Origin: CAIOZW01 sp049317725 | GTDB taxonomy: Bacteria > Acidobacteriota > Blastocatellia > RBC074 | Reading direction: 5' to 3' | Assembly: GCA_049317725.1 (NCBI GenBank) | Contig: JBMOHS010000214.1 | Span: 1-6,000, forward strand | DNA: 6,000 nt | Shown: piece after piece, positions 1-5,478 of the stretch | How positions within the stretch are numbered: the stretch's first letter is position 1 | Layout of the letters: every line of letters starts with the position of its first letter | Position numbers and translations under genes: made by a program | The notes under the pieces: model-generated | Told to the model about the DNA's origin: nothing | The model's input: the letters and a program-made list of their open reading frames with translations, nothing else | The model's database searches: none

Positions 1-172
1 TGCTTCTTGCGCGCTTCTGGTTGGGTCCGTCCGACGGGCTCTGCCCCAACCTTCACGATCGAGGATCCCAATCTGCGGGACAACCGGCTGCCGTGAGCCT
101 GACAAGTCAGTTCCACGGGAAGCAACTGGATCGTGGGGAATGGGCGAGATTTGGGGGAAGTCTGGCTTGGCT
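1..172. other. Unassigned left-edge sequence
   Basis: This stretch lies downstream of the thiE stop codon. On the minus strand two reading frames stay open to the window edge, but neither contains an ATG here (no CAT on the plus strand), and the GTG candidates lack a clear ribosome binding site. The translations show no motif I recognise. It could be the spacer before, or the 5' part of, a further minus-strand gene. I see no terminator hairpin followed by a T-run after thiE. Confidence 0.3.
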
Positions 173-823
173 TCAGGGAGGGGGGAACCTTGACTCGGGT
201 TGCTGACCGCCGAGAAGTTCGCTGACGAGCGCTGACAAGCCCTGCGTCACTTGGAAGAGGCCGATCGCGGCAATTCCCACAGCCCCAGCCGCCATCACCT
301 CCCGGTAGTTCTCTCTTCCCACCCCTCCCAGGGCGAAGACCGGTAAAGAGACGCGCCGGCAGATCTTCTCGAATCGCTCCAGCCCCATCGGAGGCCCATC
401 AATCGATTTCGATTTCGGGGAGAAGACGGGCCCGGTGACGATGAAGGTCGCACCTCTCTCCTCCGCCATCTGTGCTTCCGTCAGGGTGTGGGTTGATACG
501 CCAATCAGAAAAGGGGCGAGGCCGCGTTGATTCCGTACCCGCCGCACGACGTCGACAGGAAGCGAGGTCGACCGCAGATGAACACCGTCGGCTCCGCTTG
601 CCAAGGCGACGTCCAATCGATCATTGACCAGTACCCGCGCTCCTGTTGAACGCGTAACCTCGATGGCTTCTTTTGTCATCTGGGTGAGGAGGCGAGCCGG
701 AAGGTCTCGCTCCCGAATTTGAATCAGCTGACAACCGGCGGCACTGGCTTCCTTGATCTTCTGGAGCTCTCCCGGCCACCCACGCAGGTTTCCGAGACGA
801 TGACTGATCAGGTAGAGCCACAT
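173..823 (-). CDS. thiE: Thiamine-phosphate synthase / TenI-family protein
   Basis: This is a 216-residue TIM-barrel protein of the ThiE/TenI family. ThiE joins the pyrimidine (HMP-PP) and thiazole (HET-P) halves of thiamine to give thiamine phosphate in the cytoplasm; the relative TenI is a thiazole tautomerase. Visible motifs are QIRERD (35-40), VNDRLDVAL (67-74), ADGVHL (78-83), GVSTHT (108-113, His112), GPVF (131-134) and the phosphate-binding ALGGVG (164-169). The order and length fit the family. Two points are atypical: the Lys of the usual QxRxK motif is Arg, and the GQxD motif after VHL, whose Asp is a Mg2+ ligand in Bacillus ThiE, is replaced by RSTSLP. A TenI-like role is therefore possible. 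I chose the ATG at 823 because GGAGG precedes it closely; an in-frame ATG at 874 would add 17 residues and overlap the upstream gene's end. It is the last visible gene of the minus-strand block, 31 bp after the membrane-protein gene. Family assignment is firm, exact reaction less so. Confidence 0.87.
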   Translation of the reverse strand: MWLYLISHRLGNLRGWPGELQKIKEASAAGCQLIQIRERDLPARLLTQMTKEAIEVTRSTGARVLVNDRLDVALASGADGVHLRSTSLPVDVVRRVRNQRGLAPFLIGVSTHTLTEAQMAEERGATFIVTGPVFSPKSKSIDGPPMGLERFEKICRRVSLPVFALGGVGRENYREVMAAGAVGIAAIGLFQVTQGLSALVSELLGGQQPESRFPPP

Positions 824-827
824 CCTT

Positions 828-832
828 CCTCC
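828..832 (-). promoter_or_regulatory. Ribosome binding site fixing the thiE start
   Basis: On the minus strand GGAGG is followed by AAGG and then the ATG at 823-821. This strong Shine-Dalgarno favours that start over the in-frame ATG at 874, which lacks a comparable signal. Confidence 0.6.
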
Positions 833-854
833 ATCCCCGCAACCGGTTGATGCT

Positions 855-1184
855 TCAGGAGATCGATGTCGCATCTGATCTAGCTTCCCGTTGCGAAGCG
901 GTGGAGCTTATTGAACGGTTGCCCATCTCCGCGACCCGTTGTCGAAAGTGGAATGCCTCTCGAATCCCGAGAATGATATTGAACAGGCCCAATCCAGCCA
1001 CCGCTCCTCTGACCCACCCGCTTGAGGCAACCTCAGGTAGCCAGGGGGCCCCGAGCCTCTCCGAGAGAATGTATAAAAAAAAGTTCTCCTCCCAGAATTG
1101 GACGGACCAAGGTAGAATCAACAGCAGGATTCCTACTTCAAGGCTGATCAAGATATAGATGATCACGGTAAGTTTTGCGGTCAT
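855..1184 (-). CDS. Small two-helix membrane protein, unknown function
   Basis: I do not recognise a named gene. The 109-residue product starting at Met (ATG 1184-1182) has two hydrophobic segments, about residues 4-25 (LTVIIYILISLEVGILLLIL) and 57-76 (WVRGAVAGLGLFNIILGIRE). Between them is an amphipathic, aromatic-rich loop with a PWSVQFWEEN stretch, and the tail is polar and Ser/Arg-rich. Glu16 inside the first helix and the RGAVAGLGLFN segment look like conserved family features rather than random hydrophobicity. The frame is open further upstream, with an ATG near 1229, another at 1250 and a TTG at 1265; none has a convincing ribosome binding site. I prefer 1184 because the first helix then begins right after the start, with GGGG a few bases upstream. 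It lies between the PDZ gene and thiE, all in one direction. A role next to the envelope-stress genes is only an inference. Confidence 0.65.
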   Translation of the reverse strand: MTAKLTVIIYILISLEVGILLLILPWSVQFWEENFFLYILSERLGAPWLPEVASSGWVRGAVAGLGLFNIILGIREAFHFRQRVAEMGNRSISSTASQREARSDATSIS

Positions 1185-1281
1185 CGAAACCCCAGTCCGT
1201 CTTCCAGTTATCGACTCATCGGCTGTCATTTCTCTCTGCCTACGCAGCATAACAGGTTGGTCCAAATGAATCCAAGCGGGG

Positions 1282-1296
1282 AGAAGGACTCCTTCT
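1282..1296. repeat. 15-bp near-perfect palindrome
   Basis: AGAAGGA-C-TCCTTCT is a 7-bp inverted repeat around a single base, in the spacer between the PDZ gene stop and the membrane-protein gene. The tight centre suits a dimeric protein-binding site better than an RNA hairpin. No T-run follows on either strand, so it is not a typical terminator. It may be chance. Confidence 0.3.
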
Positions 1297-1342
1297 GCGA
1301 CTGGCGACCCACTGCGGAGCTGGCAGGGGAGGGCGAGAGCTG

Positions 1343-3010
1343 CTATGGGGTGAGGGCGCCCAGGGGAATGGTCTTCTTCTCCCGATGGCGGACGATGACG
1401 AGGGAGAGGGGCTCCCGTGTGGACTGAAAGAGGGATTGCGAGAGGGACTGAATGTCGGTGACCATCGTTGAATCGACTTGGGTCACAATGTCTCCTGCTT
1501 GGAGTCCGGCGATGGCCGCCTTGCTCTTCTCGTCGACAGAGGTGACCAACAGCCCATTCGTCACTGCAAAATATCCCATGAGTTGCCCCGACAAGGGGAC
1601 CGTCTCGACCCCAAGAAAGACACGCACGCGGACACTTGGTGGGGCTGGAATAGTGATCGTCTCGAGAAAGGCCTTCATCTTCTCGATTCTTTCCTGCACC
1701 TTGAGACGGGCTGGATCCCCTTCCTCCATCCCACGCAGGGTCGTTTGCATCTCCTCGATCCGTTGAGCGAAGGTGCGCAATTGCTGCTCCGGCTCAATCG
1801 AGGGTGAGGCGATCAGGGTCGGTTTTAACACCCGAATCTCACTGCCTCGGCGAACCCGGACAAAGATCTCGCTCCCGGCAGGAAGCTGTCGAACCGCCGT
1901 CACCAACTGGGCGTAGTTCCGAATCCGTCGATCATTGAGGGCCAGGAGGAGGTCTTTGGGTAAGATCCCTGCCTTCTCAGCCGGACTGTCCGGCGCGACG
2001 GCTGTAATCCGGACCCCCACATTTTCGAGAGAAGGTTGGTAGATCGCGGAAGAAGGACCGATCGTCGCATCGACCCCCGTTGCTCCCAACCACCCGTGCG
2101 TCACGCTCTGCTTCGATTGAATGATTGAGTTCGCCACACTGACAATGCGTGAGATCGGGTAGACCAAATCTGGTCCCTGGCCGTTGCTGTCGTAGATGCT
2201 CATCCCAAAGATGCGGTTCATTGGTCCCAAAACCAAGCTGCCATCCTGAATCGGGGTCAACCGCGGGGAGAGAAGATGATAGACCGGATTGTTCGGTTGA
2301 TAGCGAAAATCTTGTGTCGCCTTGACCACCTTTCCCTGGGAAAAAGTTCGTCGTGGATTGGTGTAGACGACATTGGCCTGCAGATTCATCCGTTGATTTG
2401 GATGAAACCCGTATAAGCGAACCTCAAGTGAAGCAGGGAGTGTGGGAGAGGAGAAGAAGAGCGCGGTCGGGAGCATTCCGCCTTCCGCTTTCAGAATGCA
2501 AAGTCCCGAAACTTGGTCCATTCCGATAAATCGGGCGGCCACTGGCCTGGTGGTCAACGATCGGACCGAGAGGTCGTTCGGTGGACTCGATGCGGAGACG
2601 TCGATCAATCGCGTAACAATGTGTCCCTCGTTGTCGATGACAAGGCCTAAGGTTACTCTCCGGCGCAATAAAGAGGGAAGAGGCTCGCCATCCATCGTCA
2701 AGATCGACTCTCCCTCTCCGATCTGCTTGGATAGATCGAATGTTTGGCTCACCCAGACCCATCCCACTGGTTCTTGCTGTCGAAGAATTTCGCGGGGCTC
2801 TGCTCCAGCACCCGCGGGAACGACGGGCTGACCCACCGGTTGCTTCCCGGCAGGCTTGGAGGATCTCTTTCCTCCCCCTTTTGATTGATCGATTTGTCCC
2901 CAGGAGAGGGTACTGCTTCCGAGCAAGATCGTCACCAAAAGAATGATGATCTTGCAAGAAGGCCGAATCTTAACACGGCAGGTGAGAAACTCTGGCGATG
3001 GATGATCCAT
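1343..3010 (-). CDS. Exported HtrA-like pseudoprotease with two PDZ domains
   Basis: The 555-residue product has a signal peptide or anchor at the N-terminus (basic KIRPSCK, then hydrophobic 20-37, possible cleavage after SWG near 38). A Lys/Gly/Pro-rich linker follows (41-75), then a trypsin/HtrA-like region (about 81-295), a first PDZ (about 305-398), a charged helical linker likely to form a coiled coil (405-450), and a second PDZ (about 463-548). The HtrA-like region keeps scaffold signatures: LGLVIDNEGHIVT (121-133), GLCILKAEG (169-177) and RIFGM (266-270). By eye, though, the triad His aligns with Ile136, the Asp with Gly169, and the Ser of GNSGG with Asp256 in IQDGS. It is therefore probably proteolytically dead and acts as a peptide-binding or sensing protein in the periplasm. 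It follows the sigma and anti-sigma genes, as mucD does in algU operons. ATG 3010 is the only start before the signal sequence; its ribosome binding site is weak. Domain calls are firm, loss of catalysis likely, role inferred. Confidence 0.85.
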   Translation of the reverse strand: MDHPSPEFLTCRVKIRPSCKIIILLVTILLGSSTLSWGQIDQSKGGGKRSSKPAGKQPVGQPVVPAGAGAEPREILRQQEPVGWVWVSQTFDLSKQIGEGESILTMDGEPLPSLLRRRVTLGLVIDNEGHIVTRLIDVSASSPPNDLSVRSLTTRPVAARFIGMDQVSGLCILKAEGGMLPTALFFSSPTLPASLEVRLYGFHPNQRMNLQANVVYTNPRRTFSQGKVVKATQDFRYQPNNPVYHLLSPRLTPIQDGSLVLGPMNRIFGMSIYDSNGQGPDLVYPISRIVSVANSIIQSKQSVTHGWLGATGVDATIGPSSAIYQPSLENVGVRITAVAPDSPAEKAGILPKDLLLALNDRRIRNYAQLVTAVRQLPAGSEIFVRVRRGSEIRVLKPTLIASPSIEPEQQLRTFAQRIEEMQTTLRGMEEGDPARLKVQERIEKMKAFLETITIPAPPSVRVRVFLGVETVPLSGQLMGYFAVTNGLLVTSVDEKSKAAIAGLQAGDIVTQVDSTMVTDIQSLSQSLFQSTREPLSLVIVRHREKKTIPLGALTP

Positions 3011-3064
3011 TTGGCAGACGGTCCGTGAGATGACCTCAACAGAGGGTTGTCAAGGAAACGGAGA

Positions 3065-3093
3065 GGCCGCAGAGCCCAATCAGCTCCGCGGCC
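3065..3093 (-). other. Strong GC-rich hairpin between anti-sigma and PDZ genes
   Basis: GGCCGCGGAGC and GCTCTGCGGCC (minus strand) form an 11-bp stem with one G-U pair and a 7-nt loop. It is followed on the minus strand by CTCTCCGTTTCC, a pyrimidine tract but not a clean T-run, so it could be a weak intrinsic terminator or attenuator, or an RNA-stability element. A TTGACA lies just past it on the minus strand, but no convincing -10 box sits 16-18 nt further on. Confidence 0.45.
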
Positions 3094-3183
3094 CGAAGAG
3101 GATTCAACTTGATTCCCCTGTTTTGTGATGATGAGAGCGCGCTGTACCTTCCTTCCGGCTCCTCGAATCTTCAAAAAAGAGAA

Positions 3184-3969
3184 CTAGATCGAGGGGACGA
3201 ACGCAACCTCTTTTGTTCCAGTTCGTGTCAATCTCGGAGCAGACTCCGCACCAAGATAAGTTGTCTGCTGAGCGGATGAGATCATCTCTCTGCGCTCCGC
3301 ATTATAGACACGCCAAGCACCCTCTGTAGAGAGGTCAGCGTGCGTCGCTGAACCTCCGAAGGCGATGGTCTGCCCAGCAATGGAAGTCTGTGAAAGCTCG
3401 AGAGATGGCTGGGTGAGAGCTGCACGGCTTCGAGAATGACGAATCGTCCGGGCAGGTGTTACCGCTGCCAAAGTCGCCCGACGCTCTTCACTGTCAGAGG
3501 GCGCGGCGAGCGAGGAGGAATGGTTCTCCTCGACGCCTTGGCGCACGCTCGCGACATCGGAGGTCGGCACAGAGGGAGCTGTCTCTTCGGATGCTTGATA
3601 GAGTGAGAGACCTGCCACCAGGGCGGCGACTGCGGCCGTGGCCGCCACTCCTCCCCGAAGATTGAGCGCGAAGTTCGTCGGAACACTGCCAACCCACTCC
3701 GTCACCGCACGCCAAAAGTCTCTTCCTGCCAGCGAGAAGAGACCGGTTGTCGCCGTCTGGCGGTCCGACTGCGCCCGGGCAATCCGGGCTCGCAGATGAA
3801 AATCATAATCCCCTGGAACCTCCAGCCGTGGCTGCTGCCGGAGCAAGGCCCGGAGTGAGTTCATCTCCGCGACGTGCTGGCGGCAGGAGGAACAATCTGC
3901 CAAGTGTGCTTGAAAAGAAAGGTTCGTCGAGGCGATGTCGGTGGCGCTTTTAATCTCTTGACAGTTCAT
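3184..3969 (-). CDS. Membrane-anchored zinc-finger (ZAS) anti-sigma factor
   Basis: This is a 261-residue single-pass protein expected to hold its partner ECF sigma factor inactive at the cytoplasmic membrane. The N-terminal cytoplasmic domain carries the ZAS signature His22-x3-Cys26-x2-Cys29 (HLADCSSC), with Cys3 upstream as a likely fourth zinc ligand. One transmembrane helix follows at about 106-124 (GGVAATAAVAALVAGLSLYQ). The rest, about 125-261, would be periplasmic; it is Ser/Thr/Ala-rich, low in complexity, and has no domain I recognise. I chose the ATG at 3969 because the zinc finger then begins at the usual distance from the N-terminus. The upstream in-frame TTG at 4053 would add a 28-residue charged segment that overlaps a tandem repeat. 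It directly follows the ECF sigma gene, the standard arrangement for a cognate pair. Release of the sigma factor by regulated proteolysis or by a redox effect on the zinc site is inferred from the family. Confidence 0.83.
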   Translation of the reverse strand: MNCQEIKSATDIASTNLSFQAHLADCSSCRQHVAEMNSLRALLRQQPRLEVPGDYDFHLRARIARAQSDRQTATTGLFSLAGRDFWRAVTEWVGSVPTNFALNLRGGVAATAAVAALVAGLSLYQASEETAPSVPTSDVASVRQGVEENHSSSLAAPSDSEERRATLAAVTPARTIRHSRSRAALTQPSLELSQTSIAGQTIAFGGSATHADLSTEGAWRVYNAERREMISSAQQTTYLGAESAPRLTRTGTKEVAFVPSI

Positions 3970-4050
3970 GTTCGATTCCAACTCCAGGTCCAATTCGAAG
4001 TAGTCCGTTCTACTCTTTTTCAGCTCTTTCGCTGCCCTTCTCTCTATTCT

Positions 4051-4077
4051 CAATCTCTCTCAATCTCTCTCAATCTC
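4051..4077. repeat. 10-bp tandem repeat in the sigma/anti-sigma spacer
   Basis: CAATCTCTCT occurs twice in a row and then as a partial CAATCTC. On the transcribed (minus) strand it reads as a purine-rich AGAGAGATTG array, ahead of the anti-sigma ATG at 3969 and over the alternative TTG at 4053. Such an array could change copy number by slippage and alter spacing or translation in the leader. Confidence 0.6.
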
Positions 4078-4158
4078 AGATCGTGACGATTGACCGCATT
4101 GCTCTATGGTCTCAAGGGCCAGATGGGCTGTCAGTTGAGGCTGGCTCATCGACCAGAG

Positions 4159-5007
4159 TTAGATGAAATCCCGCAGCTTCTCTTTGAGAAGGTTGCGAGC
4201 GCGGTTGATTCTCGATTTGACCGTCCCGGTCGGAAGGCCGAGAACCTCGGCAATCTCGTCATAGCTCTTCTCTTCCAGATCACAAAGAACAAGGGGTGCG
4301 CGATATTTCTCAGGCAGGCTCGCGATGGCCCGCGTCACTGCCGCCCGTCGCTCGTCGGCAATCAGGGCCGCATCCGCTTGGATCTGCCGGTCATCTGGCA
4401 GCTCGACCTCGATCTCTTCACTCTCTTTGTCCGAGAAGAAGGTTGGCAAGGGGATCAGCCGCCTTCGCTTGCGTTGTCTGAGCTCAGTAATGGCGAGATT
4501 GTGAGCGATTCGATAAATATAGGTCGAAAAGCTGTAGGTCGCCTGATACCGCTCCACGCTCATATAGACGCGGACAAACGTTTCTTGAGAAAGATCCACC
4601 GCCCGGTCGTAATCGTCGATCATCCGATAGACGTAGTTGGTGATGGGGTTCCGATATCGCCGGACAAGCTCCTGAAAGGCAAACTCGTCACCTTCGCGGA
4701 TCCTTGAGATCAAGTGGTGATCGTCGAGTTCGTCCGTCGAGGCTTCAATCGGGACTGCAATCGGGTCTTCAATCAACTCTTCAATGCTCTCCTCCTGGTC
4801 ATGGATCGGAGAGGAGTTGGTCGCGACTGCCTGCCCAGAGCGGTCAAGGTGACCAGTGGTCGTCGCGGCAGTCGACTCGTCCGTCGGATGAATCAGGGAG
4901 GAGGAGTCGGCCACACGAAGCGGTTCAGCAGGGATGGCAGCGGCATCTGTCTCACGCTTTCGTGAGATTTCAATCCAGCTAAATGTTGCCAATTGAGGTA
5001 GTTCCAT
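4159..5007 (-). CDS. ECF-type RNA polymerase sigma factor, extended N-terminus
   Basis: The product has 282 residues. Sigma region 2 lies at about 106-180: EFAFQELVRRYRNPITNYVY, then DRAVDLSQETFVRVY (core and -10 contacts), then YSFSTYIYRIAHNLAITELR. Region 4 lies at about 221-278, with the helix-turn-helix SYDEIAEVLGLPTGTVKSRINRARNLLKEKL binding the -35 element. There is no region 3, which defines ECF sigma factors. Typical members are about 170-200 residues, so the first ~95 residues are an addition; they are Ser/Thr/Ala-rich and then acidic (EESIEELIEDPIAVPIEAS). The ATG at 5007 has only a weak ribosome binding site, but I see no better internal ATG before region 2; a GTG at Val32 and a TTG at Leu99 lack Shine-Dalgarno signals. 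The anti-sigma gene follows about 189 bp downstream, and an ECF-type promoter candidate lies upstream, consistent with autoregulation. Family assignment is firm; the regulon is unknown. Confidence 0.9.
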   Translation of the reverse strand: MELPQLATFSWIEISRKRETDAAAIPAEPLRVADSSSLIHPTDESTAATTTGHLDRSGQAVATNSSPIHDQEESIEELIEDPIAVPIEASTDELDDHHLISRIREGDEFAFQELVRRYRNPITNYVYRMIDDYDRAVDLSQETFVRVYMSVERYQATYSFSTYIYRIAHNLAITELRQRKRRRLIPLPTFFSDKESEEIEVELPDDRQIQADAALIADERRAAVTRAIASLPEKYRAPLVLCDLEEKSYDEIAEVLGLPTGTVKSRINRARNLLKEKLRDFI

Positions 5008-5078
5008 TCATTCTGCTCTGGCTTTACCTGAGGTTTGTCATAGAGGAACTCCAGAACAGTTCGATCTCTCCGCAGGTG

Positions 5079-5105
5079 GGCAAGTACTGGGCGACTTGCC
5101 AAGTC
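5079..5105. repeat. Overlapping inverted repeats upstream of the sigma gene
   Basis: GGCAAGT (5079-5085) and ACTTGCC (5094-5100) are a perfect 7-bp inverted repeat with an 8-nt spacer. GACTTG (5093-5098) and CAAGTC (5100-5105) form a second palindrome that shares the middle arm. The three CAAGT half-sites could be a multi-site operator or, in the sigma leader RNA, mutually exclusive hairpins. Confidence 0.5.
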
Positions 5106-5168
5106 AGGTCGTGTGGGGCCAGCCAAGAGGCACCCACGCCAGTGAATTTGGAAAGACCTCGTGTGCTG

Positions 5169-5194
5169 TCACGCCCACCCAGGAAAATTGTTCC
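5169..5194 (-). promoter_or_regulatory. Candidate ECF-type promoter for the sigma operon
   Basis: On the minus strand GGAAC (5194-5190) is followed by 16 nt and then CGTGA (5173-5169). GGAAC with a CGT-type -10 at 16-17 nt is the classic form recognised by many ECF sigma factors, which often drive their own operon. The predicted start would leave a leader of about 155 nt before the ATG at 5007. It is a single match without experimental support. Confidence 0.45.
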
Positions 5195-5308
5195 ATCTTC
5201 TTTTTTCTTGCTCAAGGTCTTTCTCGTTGAACATTGCCAGGAAATGATCGATTTCCGATCCAATAAGCTAACGAACTCGTGCGGCGTTGTAAAGGAACAG
5301 GGAAGCAC

Positions 5309-5337
5309 TTGTCGTTCGGGGGGAGCCAAACTATACT
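5309..5337 (+). promoter_or_regulatory. Sigma-70-type promoter for the peroxiredoxin gene
   Basis: TTGTCG (5309-5314, 4 of 6 to consensus) and TATACT (5332-5337, 5 of 6) are separated by exactly 17 nt. Transcription would start near 5344, giving a leader of about 135 nt. It is correctly oriented, and I noticed no comparable box pair elsewhere in this spacer. Confidence 0.6.
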
Positions 5338-5468
5338 ACCGGTGTTTGATGAGAGGAGTAGATGGTCGGAGCGTGATCGACGGATTGGTGGCGTTCCCGA
5401 CCTTCCGATTGACCGCTCAGTGCAACGCTGGAATGTTCTGGCAGTGAAGCTGAGCGAAAAACCTAATC

Positions 5469-5473
5469 AGGAG
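5469..5473 (+). promoter_or_regulatory. Ribosome binding site of the selenoprotein gene
   Basis: AGGAG lies 5 nt before the ATG at 5479. It shows that translation starts upstream of the in-frame TGA, so the gene includes the N-terminal 45 codons. An ATG at 5475 is out of frame and too close to the AGGAG. Confidence 0.75.
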
Positions 5474-5478
5474 AATGT

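Larger units (their letters stand above)
5008..5478. other. Divergent intergenic region, sigma gene versus peroxiredoxin
   Basis: This is a 471-bp spacer between two divergent genes. It holds a candidate ECF promoter towards the sigma gene, a sigma-70-type promoter towards the peroxiredoxin gene, and overlapping inverted repeats near 5079-5105. Between the rightward promoter and the peroxiredoxin ATG is a leader of about 135 nt with one possible stem, GGTCGG (5364-5369) with CCGACC (5397-5402). Open frames cross the region on both strands, but their translations are not protein-like and have no good ribosome binding sites. Confidence 0.6.

Noticed and set aside
3102..3107. Not a promoter for the PDZ gene: the TTGACA-like motif near 3040-3060 on the minus strand
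   Set aside because: No acceptable -10 hexamer at 16-18 nt; the best candidate, TCTCAC, is poor. The span given is approximate.
2932..3174. Minus-strand open frame of 80 codons over the anti-sigma/PDZ gap
   Set aside because: It overlaps the start of the PDZ gene in another frame and the GC-rich hairpin; the composition is not protein-like.
4060..4149. 29-codon minus-strand ORF (starts MSQPQLTAHL) just after the sigma stop
   Set aside because: The ATG lies 9 nt after the sigma stop but has no Shine-Dalgarno, and the ORF ends inside the tandem repeat. A leader peptide is conceivable but unsupported.
4090..4707. Long plus-strand open frame opposite the sigma gene (205 codons)
   Set aside because: It is antisense to a clear ECF sigma factor whose domains account for the coding signal; the translation has no recognisable domain.
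5294..5298. GGAAC on the plus strand as an ECF promoter for the peroxiredoxin gene
   Set aside because: No suitable -10 motif occurs at 16-17 nt; the nearby TTGTCG/TATACT pair explains the promoter better.
5024..5329. Minus-strand open frame of 101 codons in the same spacer
   Set aside because: No domain, no ribosome binding site, and it spans the candidate ECF promoter.
5301..5420. Possible tRNA (for example tRNA-Sec) in the peroxiredoxin leader
   Set aside because: Some stems can be drawn, but there is no TTCGA-type T-loop, acceptor pairing or CCA end in the right arrangement.
4983..5447. Plus-strand open frame of 154 codons across the divergent spacer
   Set aside because: It overlaps the sigma gene start and the peroxiredoxin promoter, lacks a good ribosome binding site, and the translation looks random.
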